Positions 1 to 8,438 of a stretch of DNA of 64,000 nucleotides are shown piece by piece (the stretch's first letter is position 1; every line of letters starts with the position of its first letter). The notes under the pieces are model-generated. The model was given only the letters and a program-made list of their open reading frames with translations, had not been told where the DNA came from and did not search any database. Made by a program: the position numbers and the translations under genes. This stretch comes from Paulinella micropora (Eukaryota > Cercozoa > Imbricatea > Euglyphida > Paulinellidae): contig WBZZ01000454.1 in the NCBI GenBank assembly GCA_019918135.1, forward strand, positions 30,442 through 94,441, read 5' to 3'.

Positions 1-46
<46 letters not shown>
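1..46. repeat. (ATT)n microsatellite at left edge
   Basis: Uninterrupted ATT trinucleotide array running off the left edge of the window. It directly precedes a SINE copy, so it is probably the 3' tail of another element to the left or the target tract into which the SINE inserted. Confidence 0.95.
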
Positions 47-47
<1 letters not shown>

Positions 48-313
48 GGACACCGTGATAGCCCAGTGGTCAAGTTCTATCATCTGGGCCCTGTCGCCAG
101 TTCGATTCCCGTCGGTGCCACCAGTATTTTCATTGAACATACCGATCCGTCTGGACCAGTATTTTCATTGAACATACCGGTCCGTCTGGAAGTGTTGGAA
201 CTGCCCTTGCGGGGGTGTCATTAGAGCTTATCGTCAATTCTTCGTACTCCCCTCACGGGTGAGACGATGGAGGCGCATGTGCAGATTTGCATCAGCCATT
301 GACAGAGAAGCAC

Positions 314-359
<46 letters not shown>

Positions 360-360
360 T
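47..360 (+). mobile_element. tRNA-derived SINE copy 1 with ATT tail
   Basis: The head is tRNA-like: a Pol III box A (TAGCCCAGTGG) and box B (GTTCGATTCC) at tRNA-like spacing, ending in GGTGCCACC. Two 35-bp units (each starting ACCAGTATTTTCATTG) follow, then a unique body and a 3' end containing ATGGAGGCGCATGTGCAG that resembles the LINE 3' end of this window. The (ATT)n tail occupies about 314-360. This copy differs from the others by a CAGATTTGC variant near the end. Box positions are seen directly; mobility by the LINE is inferred. Confidence 0.85.
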
Positions 361-827
361 GTGACATGTTTGAGGGAAATCCCGATGAAAAAACCTAGTC
401 ACACTTGCTAAACAGAGTTCCAGCCCAATGGCCTCACGGCGTTAAACTGTGACGCCAACTCATAACCCTTTGGTGGTAGATGCTGGGGAGGAGGGTCGTT
501 GCGCGCGTAAAAGACCTTAAACTCCGCATATGCTGGTTGATAGCCCAGGACCCAGCAGACACCAGATTGTTATGGGTGGGGTTTCGAGGCAGCTCTAGCA
601 ACCGCGCTTGGTGTATGCACTTGCACATTCGGTGACGTCTTGCAAGAGGTTGCTGGGACTGCGGAATAACCTCGGCTTAGTGCAGTCTTGCCCTCAGGAG
701 CTCCATCGGTGGCCCCGATCATCAGGCGAGAGACTGACACGGGGGGGTGGAGGACCTCAAACAAGGGTATTGGAGGCTTATGTCCGTTGAGGATATGCCA
801 TTAGCTGCATCAGTACGCCTCAGATAT

Positions 828-872
<45 letters not shown>
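361..872 (+). mobile_element. 470-bp ATT-tailed repeat, copy A
   Basis: First of four copies of an about 470-bp sequence beginning TGTGACATRTTTGAGGG and ending CCTCAGATATAG followed by an ATT tract (about 830-872). I do not recognise a protein or a convincing Pol III promoter in it. The shared tail type with the LINE and SINE suggests a non-autonomous or truncated non-LTR family. Short ORFs on both strands recur only because the repeat is conserved. Confidence 0.75.
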
Positions 873-1118
873 GGTTATTGGCGGAGTTGTTGGAATTGGT
901 TCAGTGAAAGGATAGGCATCAACTTGAATAAATATATTCTTTTAGAACCGAACCAGCACTTGAAAACAATGATACTAGCCATAATCTCATTAAATGTCGT
1001 ACGGCTTGTCGTTACTTAAGTAGTGACTCCTGCCTCAGCTTACGGTTGTTCTGCCTCTCTACCGTTTACTACTGAGTAGGCGACTAAATCTCAGAGTAGC
1101 TGCTCCTGTGCCGGTAAC
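873..1118. other. Unassigned 246-bp segment between ATT arrays
   Basis: Single-copy within this window, enclosed on both sides by ATT arrays. It has no coding signal I can support. It may be a remnant of the original host locus or the end of another ATT-tailed family seen only once here. Confidence 0.5.

Positions 1119-1173
<55 letters not shown>
1119..1173. repeat. (ATT)n microsatellite
   Basis: Perfect ATT array of about 55 bp between the unassigned segment and SINE copy 2. Confidence 0.95.
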
Positions 1174-1485
1174 GGACACAGTGATAGCTCAGTGGTCAAG
1201 TTCTACCATCTGGGCCCTGTCGCCAGTTCGATTCCCGTCGGTGCCACCAGTATTTTCATTGAACATTCCGGTCTATTTCTGGACCAGTATTTTCATTGAA
1301 CATACCGGCCCGTCTGGAAGTGTTGGAACTGCCCTTGCGGGGGTGTCATTAGAGCTTATCGTCAATTCTTCGTACTCCCCTCACGGGTGAGACGATGGAG
1401 GCGCATGTGCAGAAATGCATCAGCCATTGACAGAGAAGCACTATTATTATTATTATCATTATTATTATTATTATTATTATTATTT
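1174..1485 (+). mobile_element. tRNA-derived SINE copy 2 with ATT tail
   Basis: Same architecture as copy 1, with box A variant TAGCTCAGTGG. Its first 35-bp unit carries the variant GGTCTATTTCTGG and its second unit is canonical. The tail (about 1442-1484) has one TCATT interruption. Confidence 0.85.
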
Positions 1486-1777
1486 GGACACCGTGATAGC
1501 CCAGTGGTCAAGTTCTACCATCTGGGCCCTGTCGCCAGTTCGATTCCCGTCGGTGCCACCAGTATTTTCATTGAACATACCGATCCGTCTGGACCAGTAT
1601 TTTCATTGAACATACCGGCCCGTCTGGAAGTGTTGGAACTGCCCTTGCCGGGGTGTCATTAGAGCTTATCGTCAATTCTTCGTACTCCCCTCACGGGTGA
1701 GACGATGGAGGCGCATGTACAGAAATGCATCAGCCATTGACAGAGAAGCACTATTATTATTATTATTATTATTATTA
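1486..1777 (+). mobile_element. tRNA-derived SINE copy 3 with ATT tail
   Basis: Full-length copy starting GGACACCGTGATAGCCCAG immediately after the tail of copy 2, so it sits exactly at an ATT tract. Two 35-bp units are present. The tail is short (about 1752-1777). Confidence 0.85.
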
Positions 1778-1812
1778 ATGGAGGCACATGTCCAGGATCT
1801 GGATCTGATGCC

Positions 1813-1852
<40 letters not shown>
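1778..1852 (+). mobile_element. 5'-truncated LINE end, 36 bp plus ATT tail
   Basis: The stretch ATGGAGGCACATGTCCAG through GATCTGATGCC matches the last coding bases of the full-length LINEs (9782 onward), and an ATT tail follows immediately. It lacks the LINE's stop codon and short 3' UTR, so it may come from a related subfamily. Extreme 5' truncation is typical of target-primed reverse transcription. Confidence 0.7.
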
Positions 1853-1855
<3 letters not shown>

Positions 1856-2260
1856 CCCAATGGCCTCAAGGCGTCAAACTGTGACGCCAACTCATAACCC
1901 TTTGGTGGTAGATGCTGGGGAGGAGGGTCGTTGCGCGCGTAAAAGATCTTAAACTCCGCATATGCTGGTTGATAGCCCAGGACCCAGCAGACACCAGATT
2001 GTTATGGGTGGGGTTTCGAGGCAGCTCTAGCAACCGCGCTCGGTGTATGCACTTGCACATTCGGTGACGTCTTGCAAGAGGTTGCTGGGACTGCGGAATA
2101 ACCTCGGCTTAGTGCAGTCTTGCCCTCAGGAGCTCCATCGGTGGCCCCGATCATCAGGCGAGAGACTGACACGGGGGGTGGAGGGCCTCGAACAAGGGTA
2201 TTGGAGGCTTATGTCCGTTGAGGATATGCCATTATCTGCATCAGTACGCCTCAGATATAG
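1853..2260 (+). mobile_element. 470-bp repeat, copy B (5'-truncated)
   Basis: Begins at CAGCCCAATGGCC, inside the family consensus, directly after an ATT array. It reads through its usual 3' end (GATATAG) without an ATT tail and continues straight into copy C. This makes a head-to-tail junction rather than two separate tailed insertions. Confidence 0.75.
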
Positions 2261-2750
2261 TAAATCTGCCTTGGAGTGTTGACTGTGACATATTTGAGGG
2301 AAATCCCGATGAAAAACCTAGTCACACTTGCTAAACAGAGTTCCAGCCCAATGGCCTCAAGGCGTTAAACTGTGACGCCAACTCATAACCCTTTGATGGT
2401 AGATGCTGGGGAGGAGGGTCGTTGCGCGCGTAAAAGATCTTAAACTCCGCATATGCTGGTTGATAGCCCAGGACCCAGCAGACACCAGATTGTTATGGGT
2501 GGGGTTTCGAGGCAGCTCTAGCAACCGCGCTTGGTGTATGCACTTGCACATTCGGTGACGTCTTGCAAGAGGTTGCTGGGACTGCGGAATAACCTCGGCT
2601 TAGTGCAGTCTTGCCCTCAGGAGCTCCATCGGTGGCCCCGATCATCAGGCGAGAGACTGACACGGGGGGGTGGAGGACCTCGAACAAGGGTATTGGAGGC
2701 TTATGTCCGTTGAGGATATGCCATTAGCTGCATCAGTACGCCTCAGATAT

Positions 2751-2788
<38 letters not shown>

Positions 2789-2792
2789 TATT
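2261..2792 (+). mobile_element. 470-bp repeat, copy C with ATT tail
   Basis: Starts with AAATCTGCCTTGGAGTG joined directly to copy B and ends with GATATAG plus ATT tail (about 2753-2792). The leader CCTTGGAGTGTTGACTG is shared with copy D, so the family's 5' end lies upstream of the start seen in copy A. Confidence 0.75.
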
Positions 2793-2793
2793 T

Positions 2794-3096
2794 GGACACC
2801 GTGATAGCCCAGTGGTCAAGTTCTACCATCTGGGCCCTGTCGCCAGTTCGATTCCCGTCGGTGCCACCAGTATTTTCATTGAACATACCGATCCGTCTGG
2901 ACCAGTATTTTCATTGAACATACCGGCCCGTCTGGAAGTGTTGGAACTGCCCTTGCGGGGGTGTCATTAGAGCTTGTCGTCAATTCTTCGTACTCCCCTC
3001 ACGGGTGAGACGATGGAGGCGCATGTGCAGAAATGCATCAGCCATTGACAGAGAAGCACTATTATTACTATTATTATTATTATTATTATTATTATT
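2794..3096 (+). mobile_element. tRNA-derived SINE copy 4 with ATT tail
   Basis: Full-length copy with boxes A and B, two canonical 35-bp units and an ATT tail containing one TACT interruption. It lies directly in the tail of the 470-bp repeat copy C. Confidence 0.85.
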
Positions 3097-3097
3097 T

Positions 3098-3365
3098 GGA
3101 CACCGTGATAGCCCAGTGGTCAAGTTCTACCATCTGGGCCCTGTCGCCAGTTCGATTCCCGTCGGTGCCACCAGTATTTTCATTGAACATACCGGTCTAT
3201 TTCTGGACCAGTATTTTCATTGAACATACCGGCCCGTCTGGAAGTGTTGGAACTGCCCTTGCGGGGGTGTCATTAGAGCTTATCGTCAATTCTTCGTACT
3301 CCCCTCACGGGTGAGACGATGGAGGCGCATGTGCAGAAATGCATCAGCCATTGACAGAGAAGCAC

Positions 3366-3431
<66 letters not shown>
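3098..3431 (+). mobile_element. tRNA-derived SINE copy 5 with long ATT tail
   Basis: Full-length copy with the GGTCTATTTCTGG unit variant first. The tail of about 65 bp (3367-3431) is one of the longest in the window. Confidence 0.85.
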
Positions 3432-3727
3432 GGACACCGTGATAGCCCAGTGGTCAAGTTCTACCATCTGGGCCCTGTCGCCAGTTCGATTCCCGTCGGT
3501 GCCACCAGTATTTTCATTGAACATACCGGTCTATTTCTGGATCAGTATTTTCATTGAACATACCGGTCCGTCTGGAAGTGTTGGAACTGCCCTTGCGGGG
3601 GTGTCATTAGAGCTTATCGTCAATTCTTCGTACTCCCCTCAAGGGTGAGACGATGGAGGCGCATGTGCAGAAATGCATCAGCCATTGACAGAGAAGCACT
3701 ATTATTATTATTATTATTATTATTATT
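3432..3727 (+). mobile_element. tRNA-derived SINE copy 6 with ATT tail
   Basis: Full-length copy in which the second 35-bp unit starts ATCAG instead of ACCAG and the flank reads CAAGGGTGAG. Its ATT tail ends exactly where the first full-length LINE starts. Confidence 0.85.
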
Positions 3728-4047
3728 CTGGAGGGGTGCACAAGATGGCACTCCATGGGATGAGGAGGTGGTTGGGCCTCTCCCCACGAAGGTGACCGCT
3801 TGGGGAGGGCGGTCACCGGGATATGCGCAACTCTCAACTGGGCATTTACTCGGTAGGGGTTCGGCCAGGCAGGTTGTGGGGTTGTCTGTTGGATTGTTGG
3901 TTGGCTCGTTTTTCTTGGCTGTTGGTTTGGGTCTGGTTTCCTGGTTAGCCCATTTTCGCCGAATTTCCTGCCGAGTAAATGCCTGGGGGCTTCCAGTTCC
4001 GGTTTGGTGATCTTGTTGAGGTGAGCATTCGGAGGAAACAGTACCGA

Positions 4048-4151
4048 GATGGGTTGAAGATAGGATTCACATTGAGCCGAGATGGGGCTGAGTTGATATG
4101 TTCCAACTCGGCTCCATTTCGGCTTCATGTTAATCCTATCTTCATCCTATC
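4048..4151 (+). promoter_or_regulatory. Large hairpin in the LINE 5' UTR (copy A)
   Basis: Inverted repeat with arms of about 48 nt and the loop ATATGTT. The left arm runs GATGGGTTGAAGATAGGATT to GAGTTG and the right arm CCAACTC to AATCCTATCTTCATCC. Pairing includes a G-T wobble in this copy that is a G-C pair in copy B. A role as an internal ribosome entry, packaging or protein-binding structure is inference. Confidence 0.65.
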
Positions 4152-4720
4152 TGGGTTTTGTCTCCTCCCTATCTTCGCTTCTTCGGGGTTGCCTAACTGG
4201 AACACATGATGAGCGCACGTTGGAGAGGGGCTTCAGTCGGTCCCAATGCCTTGCCAGTGCCTTGCTGCGTTGCCGTGCCTTGCACCATGCATTCACACCC
4301 TCCACCGTTGCATTTCTAACTGAGCAGCTTCGGCTGGGATTACTATACTTGTCTGTAAAGACCCTATAGGTACCGCTAGGTTCGCGCCTTCTATACCCAC
4401 GTGGGGGAAGGAGTTTCAGCGGCACGCCGTCCGATCTGGCTCCACTCGGGGACACCCGTACCTCATGATGTGTATTGTTAGGAGCAGCTGAAAGTCCATA
4501 AGGCATGAGAGTAGAGGCGTTGGCGATGCGATGGAGAGTGTGTGTAGTGCGTGAGGCAGGTTCTGGCGACGCTGGGGGTGATGGCGGGCGCCGAAGGGCA
4601 CCAAGCGACGCGGCAGCGTCCAGTGACACCGGCGGAAATGCGTGTAGTGTGTGTTGCAGATACCGCCGATGCTATTTGCATGGACGGGCGCTTTCCTCGG
4701 CGTAAAGAGGCGCGGTGGTG

Positions 4721-6400
4721 ATGGCCAGCGACATTGGCCGTCTACTACTCTCAATGGATTACAAATACGCGAAGCACGGAGCTACCACTATGGCCCTTAT
4801 GGGACAAGGTAGAATCGCCGAAGACCTGGACAATCCCCGTGGGAATGCCTCTTCGACGGGCTCTGGCCCGATGGCCCAGGATGGGAGGATGAGGGCTCGC
4901 GTATATGACGGAATTCCTGAACCACGTGGAGAGGCTATCTTAGCTGCGCCTCACCCTTCCTCCCCAAACCTGGCACACGGGTCGGCGCTTCAACATAAGG
5001 CGAGCGGCGCTATATGGCAGATGGCACCGCCACCTCGACGGTACCGGCGGGTAGATCGGTACGACAAGGACGGGCGTAATCTGATTGTCTGGGGGCTCTC
5101 AGAACGCGCCAATCTACAGGAGATCGCCTCCAAAATGAGCGGTCTTGGTCTGGTGGTCCCGGTAATGGAGTGGCAAGGCCAGCGAATGTCGCGTCACCTG
5201 GAGCTGGTCTACGAGGACGATGACAGCAGGCAGACGGCGTTGCAGCAATTCAAACATCTCAAATTCTTCGGCAGAGGGGTCAATGTGGCCCTTGGGCGCA
5301 GGTTCAGGGACAGGGAACGTGTCCGAAGGCTTATTCGCATCCATCTGCGTGGGGAAGCGGCGGTCCGGAAGGAGGAAGCTGCGACGGGATATCGCGTCTT
5401 GCCTCTGCATGAAGAATGTGTCGATGATGTGCAGGTGGTGTCTTCAGAATTGGCTGCCGATGCACCTAAGTGTGTGTCTGAGTGTGCTGATGTGCATGTG
5501 GTGCCCCTGCATTCGGCGGCCAGTGCAGTGGGGGACCAACCTGCGCAAGCACCTGCAGAGGGGGGCAGCACGAGGGCGGAAGCCAAGCGCGGCCGTCGGG
5601 TCCGGAAACGAGCCAAGAAGCACCGCTCCAAGCAGTTCGATACCGGCTTCAAGCTACTCGTCGCGAGTCACAACTGGCAGGGTAAAACGGGATACGACAA
5701 CGTAGGCACGGCGGAATGGGCATCATTCTACAAGCACGAGGGCTGGCTAGTCATCGGGGCTCAGGAGCACCGCATGGGCAAGAAGCAACTTTCCAAATGC
5801 AGCCTGGATGGATTCCGGATTTTTGGAAAACCTGCGGAGGTCAGCGAGAAAAATCGCTGCAAGGGTGGGGTTCTATTCGCGGTGGCTAACTTCCTTGGTC
5901 CGCATTGCAACCTGGTGTCAGCCCCCGTCGACCACCGGCAGCAAGTGTGGCTGCGTATCGCCTCGGGTGTTACCGGCGCTCAGGATATCTATGTGGGCAA
6001 CGGCTACTTTCCCCAGGAAACGCAGGAAGAAGAGTCGTCAGAGGCGTATGCGGCCTGGCAGGCAGCTATAGCTTTTTTTGGAGCCAAAGGTCTTGTGGTC
6101 ACGGTGGCGGATGCCAACGCGAAGCTCGGGCCGGCATGCAGCCGAAAAGAGGAGGGCATCGTCGGTCAGCACGGGGAGGTCGATGATAAGGGAGCACCGG
6201 TACGTTCGGAGAACGGCAAGAGACTCGCGGCTGTCCTCGTCGCTACGGGCCTGCGAAATCTGAGCGGCTTCTCGTGCCCAGTGGAAGGGTCCTACTGGTG
6301 GTCCCGGCGTGAGCAGCGCGGCATGGGCACAGCTCCTCGATTACATCTGCGCGTCGCCTGGCTTGGCATCTGGAGCAAAGTTCGGAGTATGCGAAGATGA
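4721..6400 (+). CDS. LINE copy A ORF, 5' part: RRM-like domain and APE endonuclease
   Basis: I prefer the ATG at 4721 over the GTG 6 bp upstream. Residues about 120-215 form a region beginning RNLIVWGL and ending RDRERVRRLIR that resembles the RRM-like domain of LINE ORF1 proteins. A basic stretch (about residue 285-310) follows, and then an exonuclease-endonuclease-phosphatase fold starting ASHNWQG, with catalytic Glu in GAQEHR and the Asp/Asn pair in ADANAKLG. This frame ends before the last endonuclease motif, which continues in the +1 frame from 6309. The nuclease would nick target DNA for primed reverse transcription; ATT preference is inferred from insertion sites. Confidence 0.85.
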   Translation: MASDIGRLLLSMDYKYAKHGATTMALMGQGRIAEDLDNPRGNASSTGSGPMAQDGRMRARVYDGIPEPRGEAILAAPHPSSPNLAHGSALQHKASGAIWQMAPPPRRYRRVDRYDKDGRNLIVWGLSERANLQEIASKMSGLGLVVPVMEWQGQRMSRHLELVYEDDDSRQTALQQFKHLKFFGRGVNVALGRRFRDRERVRRLIRIHLRGEAAVRKEEAATGYRVLPLHEECVDDVQVVSSELAADAPKCVSECADVHVVPLHSAASAVGDQPAQAPAEGGSTRAEAKRGRRVRKRAKKHRSKQFDTGFKLLVASHNWQGKTGYDNVGTAEWASFYKHEGWLVIGAQEHRMGKKQLSKCSLDGFRIFGKPAEVSEKNRCKGGVLFAVANFLGPHCNLVSAPVDHRQQVWLRIASGVTGAQDIYVGNGYFPQETQEEESSEAYAAWQAAIAFFGAKGLVVTVADANAKLGPACSRKEEGIVGQHGEVDDKGAPVRSENGKRLAAVLVATGLRNLSGFSCPVEGSYWWSRREQRGMGTAPRLHLRVAWLGIWSKVRSMRR

Positions 6401-8438
6401 TCTTGATACGGACCACAAGGCAGTATGGGCCGAACTGACGTGGAGCGGCCAGCGCCGGCCAAAGCGGGCTGCGAAACCTTACAGGTCCTTTCGTGTTGAT
6501 AAGCTTATTGGTGCTGGTGTCTCGGGTAATGATCACGCTGCGAAGCAAGCGCTGGATTATCTACGCGACAAGTTCGATGACGTATTCCAGCATTGCCTAC
6601 AGAAGCTTGGAGTGCATCAGCTGCCTGCGCTTGACCTATCGGGTGGTGCCGACAGCCAACGGGTGGTAGATGACGTCACCGAGCGAGTGGCGCAGTCCTT
6701 CCGAATGGCGGCGCACCGGGTCCTTGGCTCCACATGTATACGACCCCGTTTCACCAACAATTGGTTCGACGGGGAGCTAAAGGAGCTCATTCAGCAGCGC
6801 CGGGAGGCCTACGCAGCATACAGGAGGGATGAATCGAATGCGGAAGCCCGTCTGAATTGGCTACGGCTCCGCAAGCAAATTCGGAAGGCAACTCGGGCCA
6901 AGAAGTCCGCCTCCTTCAAGCAAGTGCAGGAAGAAGCGGTCAAATGTCAACGCGAGCAATCCTCAAAGCGCTTTTGGCTACTCGCGAAGCGGCTTGGCGG
7001 GGCACGCAGAACGAAGGTCTCCGCGCCGGTGCAAAGGGAGGATGGCTCACTGGCGTGTACGCTGCCGGAAAAGGTCGCTCGGTGGGAGGAATTTCGGAAA
7101 AATTCGGTGAAGCCACGGGAAAATCCGGCAAGTGCGGCTGTTGTGGTGGAGTGCTGTGCAGAAGCAGGCTCGCTGGAGTGGGAGGAAGCCGAAGCTAAGC
7201 GGCAGTTCCACTGGAACGATCGCTTCAGAGATAAGGTGGCCCGGGCTATGAAGGAGCACGAAGTAGGTGAAGACACTTGCGAAGAGCTGGACAAGCCGCT
7301 CACGCAAGAGGAGGTCCTTGCAAGGCAACGTGCCCTGAATAACCACAAAGCTTGTGGCGAGGACAAAGTGAAGAACGAGATGCTCAAGTATGGCGGCGCC
7401 TACATCAATGGCTACTTAACGCAGTACTTCAACTGGATTCGAGAAGCCGAGAGGACTCCAAAAGCTTGGGGCAAGGGAATCATCGTCAATATCCCCAAGG
7501 GTGGGGATCCTACGGATCCTGACAACTGGAGGGATATCTCGATTATTAGTTGCCTTGGTAAGCTGTATGTGTCCTTATTAGCTACTCGTCTAACGCTCTT
7601 CGTGGATGGCCCGGATAAGCTACGTCCAGAGCAGGGAGGCTTCCGCCCGGGGCGTCGCACCACGGATCAGGTCTTTACCCTTTGGCAGAGGTTGAAGGGG
7701 CGTCAGCAGCAGAAGCGGGAGTCGTATGTCCTGTTCGTCGATCTACGCAAGGCTTTCCCGTCTGTTTGGAGAGATGGCCTATTTGAGAGGCTCTGGAAGC
7801 TGGGTGTAAGGGGCAAGTTCTGGCGCACGCTACGCAGGTGCTACGAGCAGACTTCGTCGCAAGTGCTAGTTGATGGAGCACTCACCCCCGAAGTACTGGA
7901 GGGTGTAGGCGTCCAACAGGGGTCCCCTCTCTCTCCCACACTCTTCAACGTCTTTATGGATGAGCTGTGTGATCGGCTGGCGAGTGCCCTCAAGATCACG
8001 GATGTGAAGCGGCTGAACGACATCAAGGCACTTCTATACGCGGACGACGTGGCCCTCATCGCTCACAGTCGCACCGAGCTCCAGAAGATGGTCAATGTTG
8101 TGGCCAAGTTCGCGGAAGATTACCGGCTGGAAGTCAACTTGAAGCCCGGCAAGACGGAAATCATGCCCATTTACACGTCGAGCAAGGCGAAACGACCAAG
8201 TATCAGGGAGCGAGGTGAGCCCGTGGTGTGGTTTCGCGGCCAGAAGCTTTGTGTCACCAGTCAGTACAAGTACCTGGGAGTGGTTATCACCGACGACCTG
8301 AAGTGGAAGGAGCAGGCCCTGCGGGCTACGCGTGTCACTGAAGTCGCCACCGCAGGTTGGTACTCTTTGTGGTGTGCAGGTGAGACACAAGCTAGGTATC
8401 GTCTCATGTGCTGGAATCAACTTGTGGGGCCAAGCTGA
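6309..8438 (+). CDS. LINE copy A ORF, middle part: endonuclease end and reverse transcriptase
   Basis: Overlaps the upstream frame by 92 nt in +1. It opens with the end of the endonuclease (LLDYICAS, then the TDH motif in DTDHKAVW). A linker of about 270 residues precedes the reverse transcriptase: IVNIPKGGDPTDPDNWR, PEQGGFRPGR, catalytic FVDLRKAF, GVQQGSPLSP and LYADDVAL. All the polymerase core motifs are intact in this copy. The frame closes shortly after the RT thumb, and the C-terminal domain continues in the -1 frame from 8408. It acts by copying the element's RNA at the nicked chromosome. Confidence 0.9.
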   Translation: MSSAAWAQLLDYICASPGLASGAKFGVCEDDLDTDHKAVWAELTWSGQRRPKRAAKPYRSFRVDKLIGAGVSGNDHAAKQALDYLRDKFDDVFQHCLQKLGVHQLPALDLSGGADSQRVVDDVTERVAQSFRMAAHRVLGSTCIRPRFTNNWFDGELKELIQQRREAYAAYRRDESNAEARLNWLRLRKQIRKATRAKKSASFKQVQEEAVKCQREQSSKRFWLLAKRLGGARRTKVSAPVQREDGSLACTLPEKVARWEEFRKNSVKPRENPASAAVVVECCAEAGSLEWEEAEAKRQFHWNDRFRDKVARAMKEHEVGEDTCEELDKPLTQEEVLARQRALNNHKACGEDKVKNEMLKYGGAYINGYLTQYFNWIREAERTPKAWGKGIIVNIPKGGDPTDPDNWRDISIISCLGKLYVSLLATRLTLFVDGPDKLRPEQGGFRPGRRTTDQVFTLWQRLKGRQQQKRESYVLFVDLRKAFPSVWRDGLFERLWKLGVRGKFWRTLRRCYEQTSSQVLVDGALTPEVLEGVGVQQGSPLSPTLFNVFMDELCDRLASALKITDVKRLNDIKALLYADDVALIAHSRTELQKMVNVVAKFAEDYRLEVNLKPGKTEIMPIYTSSKAKRPSIRERGEPVVWFRGQKLCVTSQYKYLGVVITDDLKWKEQALRATRVTEVATAGWYSLWCAGETQARYRLMCWNQLVGPS

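Noticed and set aside
48..122. Functional tRNA genes at each SINE head
   Set aside because: Box A and box B are present, but the acceptor ends do not pair cleanly, all copies are joined to the same SINE body and tail, and none stands alone.
501..620. Pol III promoter in the 470-bp repeat (TGATAGCCCAGG, GGTTTCGAGGC)
   Set aside because: The A-box-like match lacks the final GG and the B-box-like word deviates from GGTTCGANTCC; too weak to call it a SINE.
434..628. Repeated 64-codon minus-strand ORFs (four near-identical copies)
   Set aside because: They recur only because the 470-bp repeat is duplicated; no domain, and the reading frame follows the DNA identity rather than protein conservation.
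747..1019. ORFs with long runs of Ile, Tyr, Leu or Asn in the first 17 kb
   Set aside because: They are translations of the ATT arrays in various frames, not genes.
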